In this document: positions 28,388 through 38,487 of the stretch, piece after piece
How positions within the stretch are numbered: position 1 is the stretch's first letter
How the letters are laid out: each line of letters opens with the position of its first letter
NCBI GenBank assembly: GCA_015069575.1
Contig: SVIH01000002.1
Location: forward strand, 1-64,000
Source of the DNA: Clostridiales bacterium
Lineage (GTDB): Bacteria > Bacillota > Clostridia > Christensenellales > QALW01
DNA length: 64,000 bases
Direction of reading: 5' to 3'
Position numbers and translations under genes: made by a program
The notes under the pieces: generated by a model
Seen by the model: the letters and a program-made list of their open reading frames with translations, nothing else
Database searches by the model: none
Told to the model about the DNA's origin: nothing

Positions 28388-28738
28388 ATGCGTAAATTTA
28401 ATGTAAATGTAAACGGAAAAATATATGTTGTAGAAATTGAAGAAACAGGCGCCAAAGCACCTGTAAAAGAAGATCCCAAGGCAGAAGCACCAAAGGCTGA
28501 AGCACCTGCACCTCAGGTTACAGGCGGCGCAGTAAATGTTGAATCTCCTATGCCCGGAACTATTTTAGATGTTAAGGTTCAGGTTGGAACAACCGTTAAA
28601 GCAGGCGATCTTCTTTGTATTCTTGAAGCAATGAAGATGGAAAACGAAATTCTTGCACCGCAAGATGGCACAGTTAAATCAGTTGTTACAAAGGGTTCAA
28701 CAGTAAACACAGGCGATATTCTTGTTGGTCTTGAATAA
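28388..28738 (+). CDS. Biotin carrier protein (biotin/lipoyl domain)
   Basis: EAMKMENEI biotinylation motif; Ala/Pro linker. Confidence 0.93.
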   Translation: MRKFNVNVNGKIYVVEIEETGAKAPVKEDPKAEAPKAEAPAPQVTGGAVNVESPMPGTILDVKVQVGTTVKAGDLLCILEAMKMENEILAPQDGTVKSVVTKGSTVNTGDILVGLE

Positions 28739-28756
28739 TTGCAGGGGGGTAATAAA

Positions 28757-30010
28757 ATGAACCTTGTAGCATTACAAACAGAACCTACTGTTGATATTCT
28801 TGAAACCATAAGAACCTTATGGCAATCAAGCGGTATCTACAATATTTATGCAAACTTTTTGGGCACAGGCTGGCAAACGCTTGTAATGATTATTATTGCT
28901 TGCGCGCTTTTATACCTTGCTATCGGCAAAAAGTTTGAGCCCTTACTTTTAGTACCAATTGCAACAGGTATGCTTTTATCAAACATTGGTGGCGGTCAGA
29001 TATTTAATTCCGCTTGCTTTGCTGATGGCCATGTTCATTGGGAAGCCTTTAACGGTATCGGCATGGCTTTGGAAGACGGCACAATCGTTAAAGCAGGTCT
29101 TTTTGACTATTTGTACTTAGGCGTTAAGTTAGGTATCTATCCTTGCCTTATCTTTATGGGCGTTGGCGCTATGACTGATTTCTCACCTTTAATTGCTAAC
29201 CCTAAAAGCCTTTTTTTAGGCGCAGCAGCACAGCTTGGTATCTTCGTGACCTTTATTCTTGCAAGAATATTTGGATTTACAGGTAATGAAGCAGCAAGTA
29301 TCGGTATTATCGGTGGCGCTGATGGTCCTACTGCAATTTTAGTAACAAGCCAACTTGCACCGCATCTTCTTGCGGCTATCGCAGTTGCAGCATATTCATA
29401 TATGGCGCTTGTTCCAATTATTCAGCCGCCTATTATGAAGGCGCTTACAACAAAGAAGGAAAGGGAAATCGTTATGGAACAGCTTCGTCCTGTTTCCAAG
29501 CGCGAACTTGTTATTTTCCCAATTGCAACAGCAGTAGCAATTATTGCTATTCTTCCTGATACTGCACCGCTTATCGGCTCTTTGATGTTCGGCAACCTTT
29601 TAAGAGTGTGCGGTGTAACGGAGCGTTTAAGCAAAACTGTTCAGAATGAACTTTGCAATATCGTAACTATTTTCCTTGGTACAACTGTTGGTGCAACCGC
29701 AGTTGGTGAAACTTTCTTAAGTTTGCAGACTGTTTTAATTATCTTAATGGGTCTTTTTGCATTCTGTATAGGAACTGCAGGCGGCGTGCTTTTAGGCAAA
29801 CTTATGTGTGTCCTTACAGGTGGAAAAATCAATCCCCTTATTGGTTCAGCAGGTGTTTCTGCAGTACCTATGGCTGCACGCGTTTCACAGGTTGAAGGCC
29901 AGAAGGCTAACCCCAAGAATTTCCTTTTGATGCACGCAATGGGTCCCAATGTAGCAGGCGTTATTGGTTCAGCAGTTGCAGCAGGCGTGCTTCTTGCTAT
30001 TTATGGTTAA
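28757..30010 (+). CDS. Oxaloacetate decarboxylase-type beta subunit (Na+ pump)
   Basis: GIIGGADGPTAI and SNIGGGQIFN motifs; many TM helices. Confidence 0.92.
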   Translation: MNLVALQTEPTVDILETIRTLWQSSGIYNIYANFLGTGWQTLVMIIIACALLYLAIGKKFEPLLLVPIATGMLLSNIGGGQIFNSACFADGHVHWEAFNGIGMALEDGTIVKAGLFDYLYLGVKLGIYPCLIFMGVGAMTDFSPLIANPKSLFLGAAAQLGIFVTFILARIFGFTGNEAASIGIIGGADGPTAILVTSQLAPHLLAAIAVAAYSYMALVPIIQPPIMKALTTKKEREIVMEQLRPVSKRELVIFPIATAVAIIAILPDTAPLIGSLMFGNLLRVCGVTERLSKTVQNELCNIVTIFLGTTVGATAVGETFLSLQTVLIILMGLFAFCIGTAGGVLLGKLMCVLTGGKINPLIGSAGVSAVPMAARVSQVEGQKANPKNFLLMHAMGPNVAGVIGSAVAAGVLLAIYG

Positions 30011-30025
30011 CGGAGGAAAAATTTT

Positions 30026-31420
30026 ATGGCAAAAGTTTTAATTACAGATACAATTTTAAGGGATGCCCATCAATCACAAGCGGCAACCCGTATGCGCATT
30101 GAAGAAATGCTTCCCGCTTGCGAAGTTTTAGATAGCATCGGCTACCATTCGTTAGAAGCCTGGGGCGGTGCAACATTTGATTCCTGTCTTCGCTTTTTAA
30201 ACGAAGATCCATGGGATAGATTACGCAAGTTAAAAAAGGCACTTCCCAACACAAAATTACAGATGCTTCTTCGCGGTCAGAACATTTTAGGCTATCGCCA
30301 CTATGCTGATGACGTTGTTGATAAATTCGTTCAGAAAAGTATTGAAAACGGTATTGAAATTATCCGTATCTTTGATGCTTTAAACGATTTAAGAAATATG
30401 GAACAGGCTGCAAAAAGCACAAAGAAATATGGCGGTATTGCTGAACTTGCTATGAGCTATACCACAAGCCCTGTTCACGATATCAATTACTTTGTAAATT
30501 TAGCAAAAGAAATGGAACAGTTAGGTGCTGATATTATCTGTATTAAAGATATGGCAAACCTTCTTCTTCCTTATGATGCATATGAACTTGTTTCAAAATT
30601 AAAAGAAGCAGTTAAATGCCCAATTCACCTTCATACACATAATACTTCAGGCACAGGCGATATGACTATTTTAAAGGCTATTGAAGCAGGTGCAGATATT
30701 GTTGATACTGCACTTTCACCCCTTGCAAACGGAACAAGCCAGCCTACAACTGAATCCTTGGTTGCAACACTTAAGGGTACTGAATTTGATACAGGTTTAG
30801 AACTTGATAAACTTGTTGAAGCAAGTAATTACTTTAAAAAGGTTGCACAGCGCTTAACAAACGATAAGATTCTTGACCCCAAGGTTTTAGCTGTTAATAT
30901 CAACACTCTTTTATATCAGGTTCCCGGCGGAATGTTCTCAAACCTTCTTTCACAGCTTAAAGAAGCAGGTAAAGAAGATAAACTTTATGATTGCTTGGCA
31001 GAAGTTCCTAACGTTCGTAAGGACTTTGGTTATCCGCCACTTGTTACACCCACAAGTCAGATTGTTGGTACACAGGCTGTATTAAACATCTTAACAGGTG
31101 AAAGATACAAGATGGTTACCAAGGAATCAAAAGGTCTTTTAAGGGGCGAATACGGTCAGCTTCCTGCTGAAGTTAACGAAGAAGTTCGCAAAAAATGTAT
31201 TGGCGATGCTGAAATTATTACAGGCAGACCAGCCGATCAATTAAAGCCTGAATATGAATCATTAAAGGCTGAAATTACTGAATATCTTGAACAGGAAGAA
31301 GATGTGCTTTCTTACGCCTTGTTCCCACAAGTTGCTATGAACTTTTTTAAGGCAAGAAAAGAAGCCAAAGAAGGCAAAAAGGACCTTGATATTCAGGTTA
31401 GCGTAAGCGAAATTTTATAA
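30026..31420 (+). CDS. oadA: Oxaloacetate decarboxylase alpha subunit (carboxyltransferase)
   Basis: TDTILRDAHQSQAATRM, KDMANLL, HLHTHNTSGTGDMTILKAIEAGADIVDTA motifs. Confidence 0.9.
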   Translation: MAKVLITDTILRDAHQSQAATRMRIEEMLPACEVLDSIGYHSLEAWGGATFDSCLRFLNEDPWDRLRKLKKALPNTKLQMLLRGQNILGYRHYADDVVDKFVQKSIENGIEIIRIFDALNDLRNMEQAAKSTKKYGGIAELAMSYTTSPVHDINYFVNLAKEMEQLGADIICIKDMANLLLPYDAYELVSKLKEAVKCPIHLHTHNTSGTGDMTILKAIEAGADIVDTALSPLANGTSQPTTESLVATLKGTEFDTGLELDKLVEASNYFKKVAQRLTNDKILDPKVLAVNINTLLYQVPGGMFSNLLSQLKEAGKEDKLYDCLAEVPNVRKDFGYPPLVTPTSQIVGTQAVLNILTGERYKMVTKESKGLLRGEYGQLPAEVNEEVRKKCIGDAEIITGRPADQLKPEYESLKAEITEYLEQEEDVLSYALFPQVAMNFFKARKEAKEGKKDLDIQVSVSEIL

Positions 31421-31445
31421 ACCTAATTTTTAAAAGGGATAAAAG

Positions 31446-32663
31446 ATGAAAATATATGTTGTAGGCGGCGGACCGGCAGGCGTTCTTGCGGCGGCGCAAG
31501 CGTCATATAACGGGCACGATGTAACTTTAATTGAAAAAAACGAAAAACTTTTCAAAAAACTGTTTATAACAGGCAAAGGAAGATGTAATGTTACAAATGC
31601 CTGTGATATTGAAGATTTTTTTGAGAATATCTCAAGAAACTCAAGTTTCTGTTATTCTGCAATATATACTTTTACCCCCGAAAATGTAATGGATTTAATC
31701 GCAAATAACGGAACGCCCTTAAAAACCGAAAGGGGACAAAGGGTGTTTCCCGTAAGCGATAAATCAAGCGATATTATTAAAGCCTTTGAAAAGTATTTAA
31801 AAAATTCAGGGGCAAAGATATTACTAAACACTAAGTTTGAAGATGTCATTGTAAATGAAAATAAGGTTGCAGGCATAAAATATAATGGCAGGGTATATCC
31901 TTGCGACAAAGTTATATTAGCATTAGGTGGCGCATCGTATGTTTCCACGGGTTCAGATGGCTTATGGAAAAATAAAATCGAAAATTTAGGGCATAAAGTT
32001 GAAGATTTTATTCCTTCGCTTATCCCTTTTACCACAAGCAAACAATGGGTTAAGGATTTACAGGGGCTGTCCCTTAAAAATGTAACCCTTAAAGCTGAAT
32101 ATAACGGAAGGCTTTTATATCAGGAATTAGGTGAAATGCTTTTTACCCACTTTGGTATATCAGGTCCTTTAGTGCTTACTTTAAGTTCAAAACTTAAACA
32201 GTACGATTTTTCAAAATTAAAAATTACCGTTGACCTTAAACCTGGTCTTACTTTTGATCAACTTGACCAACGCATTTTGCGTGATTTTAAAGAAGCAGGC
32301 AATAAAACCCTTAAAAATGCTATGGTGAAACTGCTTCCGTCACGGCTTATTTCTGCTGTATTATTAAACAGTCAGGTTGATGAAAATAAATGCATCAATC
32401 AGTTAAAACAGGAAGAACGCCAAAAAATAGTTAAAACCTTAAAAGGCTTAAATATTTCAGTTGACGGTTTACGCCCAATAAATGAAGCAATTATTACCCG
32501 CGGCGGTGTTAATGTAAAAGAAATAAATCCTTCCACGATGGAAAGTAAAATTATAAATAACCTGTTTTTTGCAGGTGAAATGATAGATATTGATGCTGTA
32601 ACAGGCGGATTTAATATTCAGCTTGCCTTATCCACAGGATATCTGGCAGGTATGAACATATAG
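31446..32663 (+). CDS. NAD(P)/FAD-dependent oxidoreductase (HI0933/YtfP family)
   Basis: VVGGGPAGVLAA; KLFITGKGRCNVTN; GEMIDIDAVTGGFNIQLALSTGY. Confidence 0.9.
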   Translation: MKIYVVGGGPAGVLAAAQASYNGHDVTLIEKNEKLFKKLFITGKGRCNVTNACDIEDFFENISRNSSFCYSAIYTFTPENVMDLIANNGTPLKTERGQRVFPVSDKSSDIIKAFEKYLKNSGAKILLNTKFEDVIVNENKVAGIKYNGRVYPCDKVILALGGASYVSTGSDGLWKNKIENLGHKVEDFIPSLIPFTTSKQWVKDLQGLSLKNVTLKAEYNGRLLYQELGEMLFTHFGISGPLVLTLSSKLKQYDFSKLKITVDLKPGLTFDQLDQRILRDFKEAGNKTLKNAMVKLLPSRLISAVLLNSQVDENKCINQLKQEERQKIVKTLKGLNISVDGLRPINEAIITRGGVNVKEINPSTMESKIINNLFFAGEMIDIDAVTGGFNIQLALSTGYLAGMNI

Positions 32664-32673
32664 GAGAGATTAT

Positions 32674-33330
32674 ATGAAGATAGCACTTGATGGTCCTGCA
32701 GGTGCAGGCAAAAGTACAGTTGCAAAGGCATTAGCCAAAAAACTTGATATAATGTATCTTGATACAGGTGCAATGTATCGCGCAGTTGCGCTATATATGC
32801 TTGACAACGGTATAACCGTTGACCAAAAAGATAAGGTTGAAGAAGCCCTTAAACACATTGATCTTGTAGTTAAATATGAAGATGGTATGCAAAAAATGTA
32901 CCTTGCAGGTAAAGATGTTTCATTAAGAATCCGTGAAAATGCAGTTTCAAAAGCCGCATCAGATTTTTCTGCATTACAACCTGTTAGAGTATTTTTAGTA
33001 AAAATGCAACAGGAAACTGCACAGAAAAACGATTGTATATTAGATGGCAGGGATATTGGCACATTTGTGCTTCCCGATGCTGATTTTAAGTTTTTCCTTA
33101 CTGCTGATTCTTCAGAAAGAGCAAAAAGGCGCGCAAAAGAATTGGCTGAAAAAGGTCAGATAGTTGACGTTTTACAAATTCAAAAAGAAATTGAACAAAG
33201 GGATTATAATGATTCCCACAGGGAATTTGCGCCCCTTAAACAAGCAGAAGATGCAGTTTTGGTTGATAGCACTTTTATGACAGTTGATGAAGTTATTACT
33301 TTTGTTTCAAATGTTATTGAGGGCAAATAA
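32674..33330 (+). CDS. cmk: Cytidylate kinase
   Basis: IALDGPAGAGKSTVAKALAKKL; LDTGAMYRA; DGRDIGTFVLPDAD. Confidence 0.97.
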   Translation: MKIALDGPAGAGKSTVAKALAKKLDIMYLDTGAMYRAVALYMLDNGITVDQKDKVEEALKHIDLVVKYEDGMQKMYLAGKDVSLRIRENAVSKAASDFSALQPVRVFLVKMQQETAQKNDCILDGRDIGTFVLPDADFKFFLTADSSERAKRRAKELAEKGQIVDVLQIQKEIEQRDYNDSHREFAPLKQAEDAVLVDSTFMTVDEVITFVSNVIEGK

Positions 33331-33915
33331 ATGTTAAGGCATTTGGCGTATTTTATCGTTACGATTTTAAGGATGTTTATTCCTTGCAAAGTGTATGGTA
33401 AGGAGAATATTAAAGATAATAAAACACTTTATATCTGCAATCATCAAAGTATCTGCGATATTGTTGTTTTGCTTGCGCATCTGCCACTTAATACATTTTT
33501 TATGGCAAAAAAAGAAGTTTTTAAAATAAAACTTGTTGGCTGGGTGTTAAAAAAAGTAGGGGCATTTCCTGTTGACAGGCAAAGTGTTGATCTTAAAAGC
33601 ATTAAGTTTGCCTGTTCAAAATTAAACGAAAACAACAATCTGATGATATTCCCACAGGGAACAAGAAAAGATTCACCCCGGATTCAATTAGAAGATATGC
33701 ACGCAGGGGTTGGTATGATAGCCTTAAAAACAGGCGCAACCGTTGTGCCAATGATGTTTAAAGAAAAACCTCAGTTTTTCAAAAAGAATGTCTTAATTAT
33801 AGGCAAGCCTATGGATTTAAGCGAATTTCAGGATAAAAAATCTAACTCAGAAACATTAAGTGAGTTTACTAAAAAAGCAACGGTTCAGATGAATGCTTTA
33901 TTAGGTGAAATATAA
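33331..33915 (+). CDS. plsC: 1-acyl-sn-glycerol-3-phosphate acyltransferase
   Basis: NHQSICDIV and FPQGTRKD motifs. Confidence 0.92.
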   Translation: MLRHLAYFIVTILRMFIPCKVYGKENIKDNKTLYICNHQSICDIVVLLAHLPLNTFFMAKKEVFKIKLVGWVLKKVGAFPVDRQSVDLKSIKFACSKLNENNNLMIFPQGTRKDSPRIQLEDMHAGVGMIALKTGATVVPMMFKEKPQFFKKNVLIIGKPMDLSEFQDKKSNSETLSEFTKKATVQMNALLGEI

Positions 33916-35879
33916 TGAAATTTATTATTGCTAAAAGCGCAGGATTTTGCTTTGGTGTGAAAAAGGCAGTTGAAACTGTTGAAAATAATATGGGTGAGCA
34001 TGTTAAACTGTACACTTTAGGTGAAATTATTCATAATCCGCAGGTAGTAAAAAAGTTTAAGGATAACGGCGTTTATCCTATAAACAGTGCTGAAGAAATA
34101 AATGAAGGCGCAGTTATAATCCGTAGTCACGGTGCGCCTAAAAATGCCATAAAAGAGTTAATAAACAAAAATATTACTGTTGTTGATGCAACATGTCCTT
34201 TTGTTGCGCGTATTCAGAAAATTGTAGAAAAAGCATATAACCAAGGGGATTTTATCATTATAATTGGCGAAAAAGAGCATCCTGAAGTTATTGGTATAAA
34301 TGGTTATGCTGAAAATAGCGGTTATGTTGTAAATAATATTGAAGAAGCACAAAAACTGCCACAAACGGATAAGCAAGTATGTGTAGTTGCGCAAACAACT
34401 ACAAGGCATCAACTTTATGAAGATATAATTAAAGTTTTAAAAGAAAAATATCCAAATCAAACAGATGTGTATTCAACTATATGCGATGCAACAAGCCAAC
34501 GGCAAAGTGAAGCAATGAATATTGCTAAAAAAGCCGATGTTATGATAATTATTGGGGGCAAACAAAGCTCTAACACCAACAAACTGTATAAAATATGCAG
34601 TGAATATTGCAAAAGAACCTATGCGGTCGAAACACCTGAAGATGCTTCGACAATTAAAATATATAAAAACGATATCATAGGGGTAACCGCCGGTGCATCC
34701 ACTCCGGATTGGTTAATAAAGGAGGTTGTGGATAAAATGAGCGAAAATGAAGTTTTTGCACAAAACCTTAGTTTTGAAGAAGAAATGAATAAAACTATGG
34801 TAAAAATCCGTCCCGGTCAGATTATTACGGGTAAGGTTATTTACGCAAAGGAAGATGAAGTAAGCGTAGATATCGGGTATAAAGCTGATGGCTTGATTAC
34901 CAAAGAGGAATTAACAGCCTCCGGTGCCGAAGATCCTAAAACACTCTTCAAAGAGGGAGACGAAATTGAAGTAGAAGTAATCAAGGTTAATGATGGCAAC
35001 GGTAATGTTATTCTCTCAAGAAAAAAGGTTATTGCACGTCTTGAGGCAGATAAGACCCTGCAGTCAATTTCAAACGGTGAAATCTTTGAAGTTACAGTTA
35101 AAGAAGCAGTAAAAGGCGGTTTAACCGCTGATTATGATGGGGTAAGGGTATTTATTCCCCGTTCACAGATCAGGGCAAACGGCTTTGCAAAAAATGTTGA
35201 CCGTTATGTTGGTCAGACATTACGCGTACGCGCAATTGATATTGATGCAAAATACCGTAAGGTAGTTGCAACACACGGTGCAGTTGTTCAGGAAGAACGC
35301 CAGGCAGCACTTGATGAAGCTTGGGGTAAGTTAGCAGAAGGCGAAACCGTAACAGGTATTGTTCGCAGGCTTACCGATTTTGGTGCATTCGTTGATGTTG
35401 GCGGTGTTGACGGTCTTATTCATATTGGTGATATTGCATGGTATCACATTAATAAACCAGAAGATGTTCTTAAAGTAAATGATGAAATTCAGGTTGTTAT
35501 CCTTGCTCTTGACAGGGAAAAGGAAAGAATTTCATTAGGATATAAACAGCTTCAGCCAAAACCATGGGATAATGCAGAAGAAAAATATCCTGTTGATTCA
35601 ACAGTTAAAGGTACAGTTGTACGCCTTACATCATTTGGCGCATTTGTTTCACTTGAGCCTGGAATTGACGGTCTTGTACATATTTCAGAGCTTTCCAATA
35701 AATTTATTGCAAAAGCAGATGAAGCCGTTAAGGTTGGTCAGGAAATTGAAGCTCTTGTTTTAAGCGTTGATCCTGCTGAAAAACGCATCAGCCTTTCAAT
35801 TAAAGCACTTCTTCCTGAAGAAGAAGCAGTTGAAGAAACTGAAGAAATTATTGAAGAAGCAGAAACAACTGAAGAATAA
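33915..35879 (+). CDS. Bifunctional IspH (HMBPP reductase) / 30S ribosomal protein S1 fusion
   Basis: N-terminal AGFCFGVKKAVE...DATCPFV; C-terminal S1 repeats (PGQIITGKVI, VTGIVRRLTDFGAFVDVGGVDGLIHI, VKGTVVRLTSFGAFVSLEPGIDGLVHISELS) in one frame. Confidence 0.95.
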   Translation: MKFIIAKSAGFCFGVKKAVETVENNMGEHVKLYTLGEIIHNPQVVKKFKDNGVYPINSAEEINEGAVIIRSHGAPKNAIKELINKNITVVDATCPFVARIQKIVEKAYNQGDFIIIIGEKEHPEVIGINGYAENSGYVVNNIEEAQKLPQTDKQVCVVAQTTTRHQLYEDIIKVLKEKYPNQTDVYSTICDATSQRQSEAMNIAKKADVMIIIGGKQSSNTNKLYKICSEYCKRTYAVETPEDASTIKIYKNDIIGVTAGASTPDWLIKEVVDKMSENEVFAQNLSFEEEMNKTMVKIRPGQIITGKVIYAKEDEVSVDIGYKADGLITKEELTASGAEDPKTLFKEGDEIEVEVIKVNDGNGNVILSRKKVIARLEADKTLQSISNGEIFEVTVKEAVKGGLTADYDGVRVFIPRSQIRANGFAKNVDRYVGQTLRVRAIDIDAKYRKVVATHGAVVQEERQAALDEAWGKLAEGETVTGIVRRLTDFGAFVDVGGVDGLIHIGDIAWYHINKPEDVLKVNDEIQVVILALDREKERISLGYKQLQPKPWDNAEEKYPVDSTVKGTVVRLTSFGAFVSLEPGIDGLVHISELSNKFIAKADEAVKVGQEIEALVLSVDPAEKRISLSIKALLPEEEAVEETEEIIEEAETTEE

Positions 35880-35886
35880 TTTAAAT

Positions 35887-35906
35887 GGGCATCTTTTTAG
35901 ATGCCC
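35887..35906 (+). terminator. Intrinsic terminator
   Basis: GGGCATCT-TTTT-AGATGCCC. Confidence 0.75.
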
Positions 35907-35955
35907 GTTTGCATTATATTTAAAAAACGGTAAAAACTAAAAACGGGTGATAATT

Positions 35956-36987
35956 ATGAATATTGCATTTTTTGATACGAAACCGTATGACAGACAGTAT
36001 TTTGAAAAATACTCAAAAGAAACAGGATTAAAGTTCAGGTTCTTTGAGGCAAAATTGAATAAGGATACAGTAGAATTAGCAAAAAACTGCCAGGGCGTAT
36101 GCGTTTTTGTAAATGATACTGTTGATAAAGAAGTTATTGATGCCCTGTATAAAATGGGTATAAGAATTCTTGCATTAAGGAGTGCAGGCTATAATAATGT
36201 AGATATTAAGTACGCTTTTAATAAAATTCATATTGTGCGTGTTCCTGCTTATTCCCCTTATGCTGTTGCTGAACACGCTATGGCGCTTTTATTAACACAG
36301 GTAAGAAAAACACATAAAGCCTATATCCGAACCCGCGATTTTAATTTTAGTTTAAATGGAATGACGGGGTTTGACCTTTTTAATAAAACTGTTGGTGTTG
36401 TTGGTACAGGTAAAATCGGCAAAGTATTTATTGATATTTGCAAAGGTTTTAAAATGAATGTTATTGCTTACGATAAATTCCCCGATAAAAACAGCGATAT
36501 TAAATATGTGGATATTGATACTCTTTATAAACAAAGCGATATTATATCCTTCCACTGTCCTTTAACGGAAGAAACCTATCACTTAATAAATAACGAAACT
36601 CTTAAAACCCTTAAAGATGGTGTTATTATAATAAATACTTCAAGGGGCGCTTTAATTGATGCCGAAGCGTTAATAGAAGGTATCCGCCTTAAAAAGATAG
36701 GCGGCGCCTGTTTGGATGTTTACGAAGAAGAATCAGATGTTTTCTTTGAAGATAATTCTGAAAATGCACTTAACGATGATACCCTTTTAAAACTTATTTC
36801 AATGCCTAATGTTATTTTAACAAGCCATCAGGCATTTTTAACCGATGAAGCTTTAGATAATATTGCAAAAATAACGGTTTCTAATTTAAACAATTACTTT
36901 AAAAACGGTGTGTGCGATAATGAAGTATGCTATCGCTGTGGTAAGTGCGAAGAACTTGGTACGCATCAAAACAACAAATGTTTTTAA
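35956..36987 (+). CDS. D-2-hydroxyacid dehydrogenase (D-LDH-like) with Cys-rich C-terminal tail
   Basis: VGVVGTGKIGKVF; NTSRGALID; FHCPLTEETYHLI; C-terminal CYRCGKCEELGTHQNNKCF. Confidence 0.9.
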   Translation: MNIAFFDTKPYDRQYFEKYSKETGLKFRFFEAKLNKDTVELAKNCQGVCVFVNDTVDKEVIDALYKMGIRILALRSAGYNNVDIKYAFNKIHIVRVPAYSPYAVAEHAMALLLTQVRKTHKAYIRTRDFNFSLNGMTGFDLFNKTVGVVGTGKIGKVFIDICKGFKMNVIAYDKFPDKNSDIKYVDIDTLYKQSDIISFHCPLTEETYHLINNETLKTLKDGVIIINTSRGALIDAEALIEGIRLKKIGGACLDVYEEESDVFFEDNSENALNDDTLLKLISMPNVILTSHQAFLTDEALDNIAKITVSNLNNYFKNGVCDNEVCYRCGKCEELGTHQNNKCF

Positions 36988-37090
36988 TACAAATTTAACA
37001 GATGCACGATTGCGCATTTGAACGCATTTGGCAATAAGAAAAATAATTAAAAATATCCTTTAAAAACAGGCAAAAAAGCCTAAAAGTTGG

Positions 37091-37119
37091 TTGACAATTT
37101 TAGTGCAAAGTGATAAAAT
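37091..37119 (+). promoter_or_regulatory. Sigma-A promoter of the pyr operon
   Basis: TTGACA-17 nt-TAAAAT. Confidence 0.85.
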
Positions 37120-37190
37120 TTTTAATGTAAAATAAATCTTTAAAGGTCGATACTGTGATATCGGTAAGATTACATATATTTGCTTGAATG

Positions 37191-37253
37191 CAGCGCAGGT
37201 TGTGTTCGCTTTTTTGTGTGTCTTGCCGCTGTTTTCAGGGCAAGGCTTTTTTT
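37191..37253 (+). promoter_or_regulatory. Putative transcription attenuator of the pyr operon
   Basis: Terminator CTTGCC(G)CTG-TTTT-CAGGGCAAG plus T7; competing pairing CAGCGCAGG (37191-37199) with CTTGCCGCTG (37222-37231). Confidence 0.65.
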
Positions 37254-37271
37254 AAAAGAAGGGGCATTTAA

Positions 37272-38477
37272 ATGGATAAGATATCAGCAAAAACAGTTGG
37301 TTTTGATAAACAACAAACAGCTAAAATATCTTCATTTTTAAATTCATTGGATAAGTGTCCCCAAATTACAGATGAATATTGTATTTTTCCCGGTTTTACG
37401 GATGTGCATGTGCATTTTCGTGAACCGGGTTTTTCTTATAAGGAAACTATTTTTACCGGTTCGCGTGCAGCGGCAGCAGGCGGATATACAACAGTTTTTA
37501 CAATGCCGAATTTAAACCCTGTACCTGATTCAAAAGAAAATATTTTACTTCAAAAAAAGATAATTGATAAAGATGCCTGCATAAATGTGTATCCGTATGG
37601 GTCAATTACAAAAGGGCAAATGGGCGAAGAATTAGCCGATTTTGAAGAAATGCTTCCTTACACCATAGCTTTTTCTGATGATGGCAGAGGCGTGCAAAAT
37701 GATGAAATGATGCTTTGTGCTATGGAAAAAGCAAAAAAGTTTGATAAAATAATCGTTGCCCACTGCGAAGTAAATTCACTTCTTAATGGCGGATATATCC
37801 ATAAAGGTGAATATGCCAAAGCTCATAACCATAAAGGCATCTGCTCTGAAAGTGAATACTTGCAGATTGCAAGGGATATTGAACTTGCTAAAAAGACAGG
37901 TTGCAAATACCATGTTTGCCACATTTCCTGTAAAGAAAGCGTTGATATTATCCGTAAGGCTAAAAAAGATGGCGTTGATATAACTTGCGAAACAGCACCG
38001 CATTACTTGGTTATGGATGATAGCTTTTTAAAAGAAGACGGCAAATTTAAAATGAATCCGCCCCTTAGAAGCAAAAAAGACAGGGAAGCATTGGTTGAAG
38101 GTATAATAGATGGCACCATTGATATGATAGCAACTGACCATGCGCCACATTCTAAGGAAGAAAAATCAAAAGGTCTTGAAAAAAGCGCCTTCGGTATAGT
38201 TGGGCTTGAAACTGCGTTTCCTGTTTTATACACTTACCTTGTTAAAGAAAATATCATAACGCTGGAAAATGTAATTAAACTGTTAAGCGAAAATCCTAAA
38301 AAACGATTTAATATTTTAGATAACGGATTTTCTGTGTGGAATCTAAATAAAGAATTTATAGTTAACCCTGAAAACTTTAAAACTATGGGCAGAGCGACGC
38401 CCTTTGAAAATATGAAACTAAATGCACAGTGTATTTTAACCGTTTCAAACGATAAGATTGTATATAGCATAGATTGA
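37272..38477 (+). CDS. pyrC: Dihydroorotase
   Basis: DVHVHFREPGF; ATDHAPH motifs; pyr operon. Confidence 0.95.
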   Translation: MDKISAKTVGFDKQQTAKISSFLNSLDKCPQITDEYCIFPGFTDVHVHFREPGFSYKETIFTGSRAAAAGGYTTVFTMPNLNPVPDSKENILLQKKIIDKDACINVYPYGSITKGQMGEELADFEEMLPYTIAFSDDGRGVQNDEMMLCAMEKAKKFDKIIVAHCEVNSLLNGGYIHKGEYAKAHNHKGICSESEYLQIARDIELAKKTGCKYHVCHISCKESVDIIRKAKKDGVDITCETAPHYLVMDDSFLKEDGKFKMNPPLRSKKDREALVEGIIDGTIDMIATDHAPHSKEEKSKGLEKSAFGIVGLETAFPVLYTYLVKENIITLENVIKLLSENPKKRFNILDNGFSVWNLNKEFIVNPENFKTMGRATPFENMKLNAQCILTVSNDKIVYSID

Positions 38478-38487
38478 GGAGAATATT

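Noticed and set aside
37141-37200. Second ZTP-like or purine riboswitch upstream of pyrC
   Set aside because: Lacks the CCGnCUGGGCA motif and other aptamer landmarks; described only as an attenuator candidate.
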